DNA of 64,000 bases, taken from assembly GCA_965204875.1 (NCBI GenBank), contig OZ242020.1, positions 868,001 to 932,000 on the forward strand, written 5' to 3'. This DNA is from Aldehydirespirator sp965204875. GTDB lineage: Bacteria; Actinomycetota; Acidimicrobiia; Acidimicrobiales; Aldehydirespiratoraceae. The notes under the pieces are model-generated. The model was not told the DNA's origin, made no database searches, and saw only the letters and a list, made by a program, of their open reading frames with translations. The position numbers and the translations under genes are program-made. Shown in pieces: positions 47,287 to 56,358 of this stretch (its first letter is position 1; each line of letters starts with the position of its first letter).

Positions 47287-47697
47287 CTAGGAGGCGAACC
47301 GGGCGAAGCGGCGATGGCGGGTCGCCACGGCCATCAGTCCCGCCGTGGCCGCCGCGCCTGCCGCCAGGCCGCCCGCGGCAGCCGCCGCGCGCGACGACAC
47401 CCGCAGGGCCAGGCGCTGCCGGCGGCTGAGGCGCTGCCGCTGCGACTCGATGCCATCGAGGATCCGTGACTCCAGCGACGGATCGCTGCGTGCGGGCAGC
47501 TCGCGCAGGGACTTCATCGCCTCCATGAGCCGGCGATACCGCACCTGCTCGGCCCGGCACCGCAGGCAGGCGGACAGGTGCTCGTGCTCGGGGTCGTTCA
47601 AACTGCGCTCGCCCCGTGCAGCCATACCCAGCGATCTGCTGACCGCATCACATCCGCCCCCGATCGACGGCGTGGTCTCAAGTGAGCAGTCCGTCAC
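47287..47697 (-). CDS. Putative zinc-finger anti-sigma factor
   Basis: About 136 residues from a GTG at 47697; the open frame runs to 47868 but its first 57 residues are Arg-rich and unconvincing. HLSACLRC matches the H-x3-C-x2-C core of ZAS anti-sigma domains. Near the C-terminus an Ala/Gly-rich hydrophobic stretch (AAAAAGGLAAGAAATAGLMA) could be a membrane helix, which fits a membrane-held regulator. Directly downstream of the ECF sigma gene, its likely partner. Confidence 0.65.
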   Translation of the reverse strand: MTDCSLETTPSIGGGCDAVSRSLGMAARGERSLNDPEHEHLSACLRCRAEQVRYRRLMEAMKSLRELPARSDPSLESRILDGIESQRQRLSRRQRLALRVSSRAAAAAGGLAAGAAATAGLMAVATRHRRFARFAS

Positions 47698-47857
47698 AGG
47701 CTGATCCCCGGTGACACCCGCCCGCACCCGGACAGGGTGGCCGCCAGTCACAGGCACCCCGACTGTCACGAGTCGGTGCTCACGCCCGGCCCTGGCTCGG
47801 CGCGGCCAGACACGGGGCCGCCAGCGGCGCGTGCGCCTAGCGCGGTCGCCCGCGTGC

Positions 47858-48505
47858 TCACCCATCACGCCGTGGCTCTCCGGGCATGGGCAGCACCCGC
47901 TCTCGCAGCCGCTTGCGCGCCCGGTGCAGGCGTACCTTCGCCGCGGTCTCGGAGATGCCCAACTCCTCGGCGATGGCCGCGTGGGGCAGGTCGTACAGGT
48001 CCCTGAGCACCACCACGGAGCGCAGCCGGGCAGGCAGGTCGCGTATGGTGGCGTCGAGGGTGGCCCTCAACTCAGCGAGGTCGCCCTGCAGTTCCGGGTC
48101 GTGCTCGGGGCGGGTCTCGACCACGTCGTGGTGCGAGGAGATCTGCTCATGGCTGTTGCGCCGCCGGCGGCTGAGGTGGGTGGCGGAGCAGTTGGCGACG
48201 ATGCGATACAGCCAGGTGCCGAACTGCGCGTCGCCGCGGAAGCGGCCGATGTGGCGGTAGGCCCTCAGGTAGGTCTCTTGAACCACGTCGCGTGCGTCCT
48301 CGGTGTTGGCGGTGAGTCGCAGGGCCAGGGCGTAGGCATCGGCGTAGGTGATGCGAACGAGCCGGTCGAACGCCTCGGAGTCACCGGACTTGGCCTGCTC
48401 GACGAGAGCGGCCATGTCCGGCAAGGATTGAGACTCGCGGCGGCCGCCGAAGTTACGCGAGGGTCCGGTGACGGCTCGCAGCTCGGGCCGCGCGGCAGCG
48501 CTCAC
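47858..48505 (-). CDS. ECF RNA polymerase sigma factor (SigE/RpoE-like)
   Basis: 215 residues. Region 2: FDRLVRITYADAYALALRLT, DVVQETYLRAYRHIGRF, GDAQFGTWLYRIVANCSATH. Region 4: LRSVVVLRDLYDLPHAAIAE followed by the recognition helix ISETAAKVRLHRARKRLRE. Regions 1 and 3 are absent, as in group 4 sigmas. Forms a pair with the anti-sigma gene downstream. The N-terminal 30 residues are variable; MAALVEQ is a second possible start. Confidence 0.92.
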   Translation of the reverse strand: MSAAARPELRAVTGPSRNFGGRRESQSLPDMAALVEQAKSGDSEAFDRLVRITYADAYALALRLTANTEDARDVVQETYLRAYRHIGRFRGDAQFGTWLYRIVANCSATHLSRRRRNSHEQISSHHDVVETRPEHDPELQGDLAELRATLDATIRDLPARLRSVVVLRDLYDLPHAAIAEELGISETAAKVRLHRARKRLRERVLPMPGEPRRDG

Positions 48506-48541
48506 AGGCGCCGGAGGAACGGCCGGGGCAGGAATCTCATG

Positions 48542-48615
48542 TAGCGACGGACAGACTCGAACTGTCGACCTCTCGATTATGAGTCGAGCGCTCTTGCCTA
48601 CTGAGCTACGTCGCC
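48542..48615 (-). tRNA. tRNA-Met(CAT), elongator type
   Basis: 74 nt; acceptor GGCGACG/CGTCGCT with a G-U first pair, anticodon stem CTCGA/TCGAG and loop CTCATAA (anticodon CAT). It lacks the GGG/CCC anticodon stem of initiator tRNA. A tRNA-Ile2 with modified C34 cannot be excluded. Confidence 0.9.
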
Positions 48616-48644
48616 GCTGAAGCGCAGGCGGGGGGCCTGCGCCG

Positions 48645-48717
48645 AGCTCCCTGTCAGAATCGAACTGACGACCTTCTCCTTACCATGGAGACGCTCTACC
48701 GTCTGAGCTAAGGGAGC
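48645..48717 (-). tRNA. tRNA-Thr(GGT)
   Basis: 73 nt; acceptor GCTCCCT/AGGGAGC, D stem GCTC/GAGC, anticodon stem TCTCC/GGAGA with loop ATGGTAA (anticodon GGT). About 30 bp upstream of tRNA-Met. Confidence 0.93.
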
Positions 48718-49152
48718 GGGCCGGCGCCGCAACGCCGAACGGCCATCATGCCACAGAGCCACCAGCGTTCCAACCCTCGCCACATTCACCCTCGACGGTC
48801 TTCGAGCGCGGGGTCGGGGTGAGGATGCGCGGGTCTGCTCGTAGGAACAGCAGGCGCTTGTGGCCTGCCCCACACCCAGCACGACCCGCGCGGTTTCTCG
48901 CTTCCTCAGCCCATGACCAATCCCCGTGGCGGGCCCGCCCTCGCAGAGCGGGCAAGTGCCGAGTATGGCAACACCAAGCGGCGGCAAAGGCAGCGCACGC
49001 GCGGGGACAGATTCACAGAGGTCGCAGGCGGGACCTCAGGGCAGCCTCAAAGTGCTCCCTGCTGACCGTCTTCGCGGCCTGGAGTCGCTTGTTGAAGTCC
49101 TCCAGAGCAAGTGCTTCCCATTGGTCGCGTGTCAGAGGCCCATGTTTGCCGG
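48718..49152. other. Gene-poor region with a coding-like 3' extension of the methylase
   Basis: No complete gene is seen. On the minus strand 49152-49013 an open frame reads KHGPLTRDQWEALALEDFNK, then RLQAAKTVSREHFEAALRSR, then LRPL and stop. It looks protein-like but has no start codon and lies one frame away from the methylase end, so it may be a frameshifted C-terminal segment. 48718-49012 shows nothing recognisable. Confidence 0.45.
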
Positions 49153-50040
49153 CTATGTGAAGACCGCGTGCCGGGTGATCACGAGTTCGACGATGTGGGC
49201 GTGATGCGTATTTCGCATGACCACTTGGACAGCATGAAATCCGTGCTCGGCGATGAGTTCTGAGACTTCAGGCGAGCGATCGTAGGTCATCATGAAATCC
49301 GCCTGCACGTCAGCCAGTATCTTGAATAGCCGGCGGTGATCGATCTGGTGGTGTGCGTAGAGTCGGTTGCCCGCCCGCTTGCCACCCGCCGTGTATGGCG
49401 GATCGATGAAGGCCACGGCACCTGGGATCTCGGCAACGACTTCCAAGAACTCAAGGCCATCGGTCTCACAGAACATGATCTGCTCGGCGCGAGCGCCGAT
49501 GTTCTGCAAGCGCCCGACGATGGTATCGGGATACCAACGAGAGTGCAATCCCCTGTTGTTCTCACCCGACTTCGCCAGTGCGGCGCCTGGAGCGAGGATG
49601 CCACCGCGGCGGGTGCGGTTGAGCACCAGCGTTCGGAACCCGTGCTCCAGCAAATCTCGAGGCGCGCTGCCGGCCAGAGCTGCGACAGCCTCACGTGTGG
49701 GTTCGAACTCTGCCACGAGTCGGCACAGATCGGAGTTGTGGCGTAGCGCCGCATGCCAGAAGGCTGCCACATCGTGGTCCAACTCGGCCATGAGACATCG
49801 CTCCACTAGTCCCTCACATACCGCGGTGAGCGCGACAGTGCCCCCGCCGCAGAACGGTTCAATGAGCACCCTGGGTCTAGGTTGCATACAAGCAAGCCAA
49901 GACCGAACGTGAGGGATGAGCCAGGTCTTGCCCCCCGGATATCTGAGCGGTGAGCGTTGAGGCACCGACGCGACATTGACGGCCGGAATAGGGGAAACGG
50001 GATATTCCTCACCGTGACCCTCGTTCGATCTGTGCTTCAT
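49153..50040 (-). CDS. D12-class N6-adenine DNA methyltransferase, orphan
   Basis: 295 residues from ATG 50040 (MKHRSNEGHGEEYPVSPIPA). LRYPGGKTWLIPHV (about 32-45) is the SAM-binding entry of Dam-like enzymes, FCGGGTVAL motif I, and FIDPPYTAGG (211-220) holds the catalytic DPPY. No restriction enzyme gene is adjacent, so it looks like a solitary methylase. It starts 34 bp after mftF and may be cotranscribed. The frame after its stop looks coding (see 48718-49152). Confidence 0.87.
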   Translation of the reverse strand: MKHRSNEGHGEEYPVSPIPAVNVASVPQRSPLRYPGGKTWLIPHVRSWLACMQPRPRVLIEPFCGGGTVALTAVCEGLVERCLMAELDHDVAAFWHAALRHNSDLCRLVAEFEPTREAVAALAGSAPRDLLEHGFRTLVLNRTRRGGILAPGAALAKSGENNRGLHSRWYPDTIVGRLQNIGARAEQIMFCETDGLEFLEVVAEIPGAVAFIDPPYTAGGKRAGNRLYAHHQIDHRRLFKILADVQADFMMTYDRSPEVSELIAEHGFHAVQVVMRNTHHAHIVELVITRHAVFT

Positions 50041-50074
50041 GGCCTCACAGTACCGACGGGTGTGACAAGGGTGC

Positions 50075-51505
50075 CTATGGGACGCGAGCGGCCAGGGCGG
50101 GGCGGATGGCGTCTGCTCGCCGCCGCGCGGCCATGCCCTGCCAGACGCCGGTGCAGTAGGCGGCGTCGTCGGCCAGCCGCAGGCCCAGGGTCGCGGCAGG
50201 ACCGGCGGGCCTGGCTCCCCCGAGCCAGTCAACGAGCGGCGGCGCGAGAGCTGCGACCAGAGCGGCAACACGAAGCCGGCGTGAGGCGACCGCGCCGCAC
50301 AGCGCCAGCGGCAGCCAGGCTCTGGTCACCGCCCGGGCCAGACCCAGCCCGGCGAGCCAGTGGCCCTTGATTGCGAGCGACGCAGCCAGCCACAACCTCT
50401 CGACGAGCGGCATCCGGGTCACGGACCGGAGGCGCCCCGCGAGACGCACCGACGACACGGCGACCACCACCGCCGCAACCGTGACCGCCGCAGCCCGCGG
50501 GCGCACGCAGGCGAGTGCCGTCCAGGCGACCGCCGCTGAGCAGGTGCAGCGGGCGGGGGCCACAGCCGTGCCGTGGCGCTCGGCCAGGTCCGCTGCCGAA
50601 GCTCCGTAGCGCCGGCGCTGCGCCGCCCATGCCCTCCAGGAGGCGCGGGGACGGTGCCAGGCAACCGCGGAGGGCTCGTAGCGCACGGTGGCACCGCCCG
50701 CAGCGAGACGCCAGACGAAGTCCACATCCTCCCCGCAGCGCAGCCCCTCATCGAAGCCGCCGGCGGCACGGGCCGCGCCGGTGCGAACGGCCAGCACCGC
50801 GGCGGGCACATAGCGCACCCGCCGCCGCGGCCCGACCGCGGACGGCGCATCCCCCATGTCCAGCGGCGAGCAGGCCGCCTCGTAGCAGGAGAGCAGGCCG
50901 GGGCCGGGACGGCTCCTGACGCGCGGTGCCGCCGCCGCCACCGCCGGATCGACAAAGTGGGACAGGAGGGCTGCGATCGCGGGCGGATCGACCACGGCGT
51001 CGGAGTCCACGAACACCACCACCGGGGTGTCCACCATCTCCAGGCCGGTGTTGCGTGCCGCGCCGGGCCCGCCGTTGACCTGCCGTGGCGCGAGCCGGGC
51101 CCCGAAGCGGCGCGCCACCCCGGCGGTCGCGGCAGGATCGGCCGAGGCGTCATCCACGACCACAGCCGGCAACGAGCCGCCGAGCGCGGCGAGTAGTTGT
51201 GCCAGCCCTTCGGCATCGTCTCGCACCGGTACCACCACCGTGACATCTCCCACACCGAGCGGCGCCTCGTACCCAAGTTCGGCGCGCGGATGGACCATGC
51301 CGGCATCGAGCAGGCGGCGGGCCAGTGCCTTAGCTGCGGGCGCCTCGCCCACGGGCATCCCGTCCAGCCAGGCGTCGAGGCGGCGCGCGCCCGCAGTGCT
51401 GAGGCGCACCAGGCGCAGCGGCGCACCGCCCACAGCGAGACGCCCGCCGTCGAGCCGCCGCAGCGCGCCGTCAGCCTGGAGTCTCAGCGTCTCGGGGAAA
51501 GGCAT
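50075..51505 (-). CDS. mftF: Mycofactocin glycosyltransferase MftF
   Basis: 476 residues from ATG 51505 (MPFPETLRLQADGALRRLDG). Family-2 GT core: VTVVVPVRDDAEGLAQLLAA, VVVDDASADPAAT, GGPGAARNTGLEMVDTPVVV, FVDSDAVVDPPAI, and RCGEDVDFVWRLAAGG. The N-terminal winged segment (RLVRLSTAGARRLDAWLDG) and C-terminal hydrophobic stretches match MftF layout. MftF adds the beta-1,4-glucose chain to mycofactocin. It is 10 kb from mftABC, on the same strand. MftD and MftE are not in the window. Confidence 0.88.
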   Translation of the reverse strand: MPFPETLRLQADGALRRLDGGRLAVGGAPLRLVRLSTAGARRLDAWLDGMPVGEAPAAKALARRLLDAGMVHPRAELGYEAPLGVGDVTVVVPVRDDAEGLAQLLAALGGSLPAVVVDDASADPAATAGVARRFGARLAPRQVNGGPGAARNTGLEMVDTPVVVFVDSDAVVDPPAIAALLSHFVDPAVAAAAPRVRSRPGPGLLSCYEAACSPLDMGDAPSAVGPRRRVRYVPAAVLAVRTGAARAAGGFDEGLRCGEDVDFVWRLAAGGATVRYEPSAVAWHRPRASWRAWAAQRRRYGASAADLAERHGTAVAPARCTCSAAVAWTALACVRPRAAAVTVAAVVVAVSSVRLAGRLRSVTRMPLVERLWLAASLAIKGHWLAGLGLARAVTRAWLPLALCGAVASRRLRVAALVAALAPPLVDWLGGARPAGPAATLGLRLADDAAYCTGVWQGMAARRRADAIRPALAARVP

Positions 51506-51672
51506 CGCCACGGTGTCGGTAGCGGACGCGGCACCTTGTCGGCCGATCCTTGGGCGCTGAGTTCTGGGGCGGCTCGGCGGCAACACCAGCGCAGCGAACT
51601 TGCTCCTAGGCGAGGCGCCTCGCCGCTCCGCAACGCCTCAACCCGCGCACACAACCTCACGCGAACCGACAG

Positions 51673-51768
51673 CTAGTTGACGGCTTTGTCCATGAGACCG
51701 ACGGTGTGTTGCGGAAGCCAGTCATCGCGCACCGCGCACGCAACCCCTAGTTGACGGCCTTGTCCATG
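51673..51768. repeat. Copy of the acyl-CoA ligase 3' end (period 74 bp)
   Basis: 51673-51694 and 51747-51768 differ at one base in 22; both encode MDKAVN followed by TAG. The copy lies downstream of the true stop. Confidence 0.93.
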
Positions 51769-53282
51769 CCCTCCCAGTACGGGGAGCGCAGCTTGAACTT
51801 CTGCAGCTTGCCGGTGGCCGTGCGGGCCAGCTCGGAGCGGAACTCCACCGAGGTGGGGCACTTGTAGTGGGCGAGGCGCTCGCGGCAGTGCTCGATCAGC
51901 TCCCCGGCGGTGGCCTCGGCGCCGGGGGCGAGCACGACCAGCGCCTTGACGGTCTCGCCCCACTTCTCGTGCGGCACCCCGATCACCGCCGCCTCGGCCA
52001 CGGCGGGGTGCGAGAACAGGGCGTCCTCGACCTCGATGGAGGACACGTTCTCGCCGCCGGAGATGATCACGTCCTTCTTGCGGTCGGTGATCATGTAGTA
52101 GCCGTCGTCGTCGACGTACCCGCCGTCGCCGGTGTGGAACCAGCCGTCGACGATGGCCTCGGCGGTGGCGGCCGGCTGATCCCAGTAGCCCTCCAGCACA
52201 TGGTTGCAGCGGGCCAGGAACTCGCCGTCGGGCCCCAGTCTCATGCGGACGCCGAGACCGGGTACCCCCTGGCGTGACAGCATGCGGGCCCGCTCCGCGG
52301 GCGAGAGGTGATCCCACTCGGCCCGGCTGCGGTTCATCGTGAGCAGCGGGGCGGTCTCGGTCAGGCCGTAGATGTGAATGAACTCCCAGCCCAGGTCGGT
52401 CTCGACCCGCTCGATCGTGCGGGTCGGCGGCGGCGCGCCCGCCACCACGATCCTGGTGCGGCCCGCGCCGGGTATCGGGCCCTCCCACCCCTCTGCCGCG
52501 TCGAGAATCGCGGCCACCACCGCCGGCGCCCCGCAAAGGATGGTGATGCCGTGCCGGTCCACCCGGCGCAGGATCTCGGCGCCGTCCACCTTGCGCAGCA
52601 CGACCTGCTTGGCGCCCATGCCGACCAGGGCATAGGGCATGCCCCAGCCGTTGCAGTGGAACATGGGCAGCGTGTGCAGGTAGACGTCACGGTCGCTCAC
52701 CGAGGACTGCCAGCCGAACACTGCGGCGTTGAGCCACAGGCTGCGGTGGGTCTGCTGGACGCCCTTGGGCCGAGCGGTCGTGCCCGACGTGTAGTTGACG
52801 ACCGCGGTCTCGTCCTCGTCAGGAGTCCAGGGCTCGGGCTCGGGCCCGAACCGGAACAGGGCCTCGTCGGACTCGGCGCCGAGGACGAACCTGTGGCGGC
52901 ACTCGACGCCCGCCAGGCTCCCGGCCAGTTCGGGGTCCAGGAGCAGAACATCGGCGCCGCAGTGCCCGACGATGTAGGACACCTCCTCGGGGCTGAGCCG
53001 GAAGTTGACCGGCACGAAGATCCGACCGTTGCCGCTCACGCCCCAGAAGCAGCTGAGAAGCCTGCCGGCGTTGTGCGACACCATGGCGACGCGCCCGCCC
53101 ATCGGCACCCCGAGCGCGTCTAGTCCGGCTCCGGTGGCTCGGGCGAGTTCCGCAAGCCGCGAGAAGCTGACCTCGCCCATCGACTCGGCCGGCTGATCGG
53201 GCTCGTCGACGAAAGCGACCCGGTCCGGATACACGGTGAGCGCGCGGTCGAGATGGTCGCGAACGGTGAGGGGAACCTTCAT
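51747..53282 (-). CDS. AMP-binding acyl-CoA synthetase
   Basis: 511 residues. Adenylation motifs: VNYTSGTTARPKGVQQTH (usually TTGRPKG), IYGLTETAPLLTMNRS, WFHTGDGGYVDDDGYYMITD, RKKDVIISGGENVSSIEVED, and catalytic Lys in TATGKLQKFKL near the C-terminus. Activates a carboxylic acid to acyl-AMP then acyl-CoA; the substrate is not predictable. Clustered with mycofactocin-linked dehydrogenases, so it may act on the acids formed by alcohol oxidation. Confidence 0.92.
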   Translation of the reverse strand: MKVPLTVRDHLDRALTVYPDRVAFVDEPDQPAESMGEVSFSRLAELARATGAGLDALGVPMGGRVAMVSHNAGRLLSCFWGVSGNGRIFVPVNFRLSPEEVSYIVGHCGADVLLLDPELAGSLAGVECRHRFVLGAESDEALFRFGPEPEPWTPDEDETAVVNYTSGTTARPKGVQQTHRSLWLNAAVFGWQSSVSDRDVYLHTLPMFHCNGWGMPYALVGMGAKQVVLRKVDGAEILRRVDRHGITILCGAPAVVAAILDAAEGWEGPIPGAGRTRIVVAGAPPPTRTIERVETDLGWEFIHIYGLTETAPLLTMNRSRAEWDHLSPAERARMLSRQGVPGLGVRMRLGPDGEFLARCNHVLEGYWDQPAATAEAIVDGWFHTGDGGYVDDDGYYMITDRKKDVIISGGENVSSIEVEDALFSHPAVAEAAVIGVPHEKWGETVKALVVLAPGAEATAGELIEHCRERLAHYKCPTSVEFRSELARTATGKLQKFKLRSPYWEGMDKAVN

Positions 53283-53444
53283 GGCGACATCATGGCAGGC
53301 ACCACATTCAACGCGCCACGCCCAGGGTCACCGATTAAAGCGGGGCGCAGGCGGGCGGCACGGCGGCAACTCGCGTGGGTCGGGCCGGGTGGGGCGGTCG
53401 GATCGCTGAGAACGGACGAGGTGCCTGCTCGTCGACCCCGGCGT

Positions 53445-54566
53445 CTAATGGTCGAAGACGATGACGCCGCGGATGTTCTTGCCGTCCAGGAGGTCGCGGT
53501 AGCCCTCGTTCACCTCGTCGAGCGTGTAGGTCCTCGTGACCATGGAGTCGAGGTCGAGTTGCCCGGCGGAGTAGAGCGACAGCATGTGCGGGATCTCCGA
53601 GCGGGGGCTGCCGGAGCCGAAGATCGTGCCGAGGAGCTGCTTGTTCATCATGGCGAACTCGAAGAGGTTGAACTGCGTGTCCATCTGCTCCAGCGGCGCG
53701 ACCGCGGTGACCACGATGCTGCCGCCCTTGCGGGCCAGGAACTGCGCCGGCGCGAGCAGCTCGCCGGCCATCGTGGAGGGGGTCAGGATCACGCTGTCGG
53801 CCATCACGCCATGGGTGACGTCGCGGACCGTCGCGGCAGCGGCCTCCATCGATTCGGCCGTGTGGGTGGCGCCGAAGCCGCCTGCGGACTCGCGCTTGAA
53901 CCCGACCGGGTCGACGGCGACGATGTTGGCCGCACCCGCGAGCCTGGCCGCCTGCAGCGCTGCCGTGCCGAGCCCGCCGCAGCCCACCACCACCACGGTG
54001 TCGCCGGGACGGGTCTGAGCACGGTTCACCACCGACCCGTAGCCCGTGGTGACGCCGCAGCTCACCATGGCGGCCACCTCGGCGGGCACGCCGGGATCGA
54101 CCCTCACCGCGGAGTCGACGCTCAGCACCATGTACTCGGCGAACGTGCCCAGCTTGAGCATCGGGGTCAGCTCGTTGCCCGCCGCGTCGCGGTGGCGGAA
54201 CCCGCCGGCGGGCGGCATCATCCCGGGCGCCAGCAGGTGCATCCCCAGATCGCAGATGTTCTGCTGGCCGCTGGCGCACCACCGGCAGCGCCCGCAGGAC
54301 GGCACGAAAGAGGCCGAGATGTGGTCGCCCACGGCCAGTTCGGTGACTCCCTCGCCTAGCTCTACGACAACTCCGGCACCCTCGTGGCCGCCGACCACGG
54401 GCAGGGCCACGGCCATCGTCCCGTCCCGGCCGTGCTCATCGGAATGGCACATGCCCGCAGCGGTGGTCTTCACCAGCACCTCGCGCGGGCCCGGGCCGTC
54501 GAGGTCGATCTCCTCGACGCTCCAGTCCGTGTTCGCCTCTCGCAGCACAGCGGCCCTGATCTTCAC
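53445..54566 (-). CDS. NDMA-dependent (mycofactocin-linked) alcohol dehydrogenase
   Basis: 373 residues, zinc MDR superfamily. Catalytic zinc ligands Cys40 (GMCHSDEHG) and His61 (GGHEGAG); structural zinc Cys91, 94, 97, 105 (CGRCRWCASGQQNIC). Rossmann loop VVGCGGLGTAALQAARL. The sequence matches the NDMA-dependent alcohol dehydrogenase family, which holds NAD tightly and passes electrons to mycofactocin. Cluster membership with mftF and mftABC supports this. Confidence 0.9.
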   Translation of the reverse strand: MKIRAAVLREANTDWSVEEIDLDGPGPREVLVKTTAAGMCHSDEHGRDGTMAVALPVVGGHEGAGVVVELGEGVTELAVGDHISASFVPSCGRCRWCASGQQNICDLGMHLLAPGMMPPAGGFRHRDAAGNELTPMLKLGTFAEYMVLSVDSAVRVDPGVPAEVAAMVSCGVTTGYGSVVNRAQTRPGDTVVVVGCGGLGTAALQAARLAGAANIVAVDPVGFKRESAGGFGATHTAESMEAAAATVRDVTHGVMADSVILTPSTMAGELLAPAQFLARKGGSIVVTAVAPLEQMDTQFNLFEFAMMNKQLLGTIFGSGSPRSEIPHMLSLYSAGQLDLDSMVTRTYTLDEVNEGYRDLLDGKNIRGVIVFDH

Positions 54567-54690
54567 TCGGCACCTCCCAACGATCCGACCTCAACGAACA
54601 CTACATGAGCGGCACATTGCCAGCATCGGCTGCGATCCAAAGATCATCGGAATCGCCGGGCGCGGCGAGTTCTGTCAAGCCAACTCCAAT

Positions 54691-55227
54691 TTAATCGCGG
54701 CGCGTCAAGACTCGCTCGCCGTCAGGTCGGGCAACCACTTTCCATTCCGAGCGTGCAGTGGTCCGCCAAGTCTGGTCCCACCGGTCGAGCAAAGCGGCCA
54801 GTTCGAGATGGCCTTGCGCGTACTCCAGCAGATCGTCGACCCGTCCAGCAATATAGAGGTCTGCTGCGGTCACAGTCAGCTCATCTGATACACGCATGCA
54901 GAGCCAACTAGCTGGTTCGCTCACAGTGCTGACTTCAGTGAGCAGTTCCATGAAGGCTGCTAGACGCGTCAGCGAACGTCGACGCTCGGGGGAGATAGAT
55001 TCACCGGCACGCCATTTACGCACAGCTGAGACTGAGACTTCACATAGTCGTGCAATCTCGGACCATCCGAGTCCACGAGCCGTAGACAGTTCCTCAAGCA
55101 ATGCCTCTGTCCTTGAGGCCGCTTTCTCCGACGTTCTGCGATCAAGGTCAAGGGATCTGGCTTCTCGCCGCCCATCTTCCACATCCGCGGATAGCAGCCG
55201 CACCCTGCCGCTAAGTTCGTAGGTCAC
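54691..55227 (-). CDS. HTH-domain protein of unknown role
   Basis: 178 residues. A helix-turn-helix lies mid-protein (GWSEIARLCEVSVSAVRKWR), followed by AGESISPERRRSLTRLAAFM, a layout seen in Xre-type antitoxins and regulators. N-terminal third is charged and coiled-coil-like. The DNA is visibly less GC-rich than its neighbours, suggesting acquisition. No adjacent toxin is recognised: flanking genes are dehydrogenases. It might regulate them, but nothing shows this. Confidence 0.7.
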   Translation of the reverse strand: MTYELSGRVRLLSADVEDGRREARSLDLDRRTSEKAASRTEALLEELSTARGLGWSEIARLCEVSVSAVRKWRAGESISPERRRSLTRLAAFMELLTEVSTVSEPASWLCMRVSDELTVTAADLYIAGRVDDLLEYAQGHLELAALLDRWDQTWRTTARSEWKVVARPDGERVLTRRD

Positions 55228-55263
55228 ACAATCCAGGCTATCGGGACGCGCGACCGCTCGGGG

Positions 55264-56061
55264 TTAGGGGGTGGCTGTCATGCCGCCGTCTATGGCCATG
55301 ACGGCTCCGGTCACGGCGGCGGCGGTTGGAGAGCAGAGCCAGCAGACGAGCCCGGCCACCTCGGCGGGGTCGATCAGGCGCCCGAGCGGCTGCTGGTGCG
55401 CCACGAAGTCCTCTGGCGAGTCGAGCCCGTATACGGCTGCCGACGCGTCGAGGATGGCGCCACGGGTGGATCCCGGTGCCACGGCGTTGGCGGTCGCGCC
55501 CGTGCCGGCCAACTCGGCGGCCAGGGAGCGGACCAGCCCGGTGACGCCGTGCTTGGCGGCGGCGTAGACCCCGAGGCGGGGCAGCCCGAGCGAGCCGGCG
55601 GCCGATGCCACGGCCACGAAGCGGCGCGGGCCGGGCGAGGCGAGCATGTGAGGCACGGCAGCCTTGATGGTGTGCCACACGCCCTTGAGGTCGGTGTCCA
55701 TCACCGTGTTCCAGGTGGGTTCGGACTCCTCCCAGAGTCGCCCGCCGCCGCTGAGGACCCCCGCAGCGGCGACCACGGCATCGACGCGACCGTGCCGGCC
55801 GGCTAGCGCCGCTATCTCGGCCGTGAGCGCCGGCCCGTCCCGCACGTCGGCAAAGAGCGCCTCGGCGTGGGGGTTGGCACGCCGCACGACCTCCTCCAGG
55901 TCGGCACGCGGCGGCCTCGCGTAGCCGGCGTCCGCTCCGCCCTCGCAGGCGTCGAGCGCCGCGACATGCCAGCCGTCCGCGGCCAGCGCCGCGACACAGG
56001 CGGCTCCGATGCCCCTGGCGGCGCCGGTGACGAAGGCCACTGGCCTGCCCGAGGCGCTCAC
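55264..56061 (-). CDS. Mycofactocin-coupled SDR oxidoreductase
   Basis: 265 residues. Cofactor loop VTGAARGIGAACVAAL, then the insert typical of mycofactocin-coupled SDRs (GYARPPRADLEEVVRRAN), which closes over a non-exchangeable NAD. Catalytic VASAAGSLGLPRLGVYAAAK contains Ser, Tyr and Lys. C-terminal AVTGAVMAIDGGMTATP. Probably oxidises an alcohol and hands the electrons to mycofactocin. Confidence 0.9.
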   Translation of the reverse strand: MSASGRPVAFVTGAARGIGAACVAALAADGWHVAALDACEGGADAGYARPPRADLEEVVRRANPHAEALFADVRDGPALTAEIAALAGRHGRVDAVVAAAGVLSGGGRLWEESEPTWNTVMDTDLKGVWHTIKAAVPHMLASPGPRRFVAVASAAGSLGLPRLGVYAAAKHGVTGLVRSLAAELAGTGATANAVAPGSTRGAILDASAAVYGLDSPEDFVAHQQPLGRLIDPAEVAGLVCWLCSPTAAAVTGAVMAIDGGMTATP

Positions 56062-56358
56062 CCGACCTTCCGCACTTCCGTAATCGGCGGGGCAGATGCC
56101 TGAGCGACCGACCTCGCGCTCTCAACGCTCATTGGACATCGCACGTTTCGGTAACCGGCGGGACGTCCGACGCACCCTGAGGTGGCGAGCCGTGATGCCC
56201 CTCGCGAGACTCGAACCGCATTGCAGTGGTCGGGCTGAGGTCCGGCGTACGGGCACCGTTTCGCAAGGCAAGCGGCGGCAGCAACACGGTCGCGAGGTAC
56301 GCGGCTGCGGCAGGCACGGTGTTCTAGGGTAGGCGGCGGGGGGCGAGGAGGAACGAGA
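56062..56358. promoter_or_regulatory. Divergent region between the SDR and CoA-transferase genes
   Basis: Genes on both sides point outward, so promoters for both should be here. Only the ribosome binding site GAGGAGGAACGAG before the CoA-transferase ATG is clear. Confidence 0.45.

Noticed and set aside
48598..48987. Minus-strand ORF of 129 codons
   Set aside because: Runs through the tRNA-Thr and tRNA-Met genes; no domain recognised.
50419..51426. Minus-strand frame of 335 codons
   Set aside because: Shadow of mftF, which has clear glycosyltransferase motifs.
55238..56125. Minus-strand frame of 295 codons
   Set aside because: Shadow of the SDR gene; Arg/Gly-rich with no domain.
56200..56240. 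tRNA-like T-loop motif (GAGACTCGAACCGC)
   Set aside because: No acceptor or anticodon stem could be formed around it.
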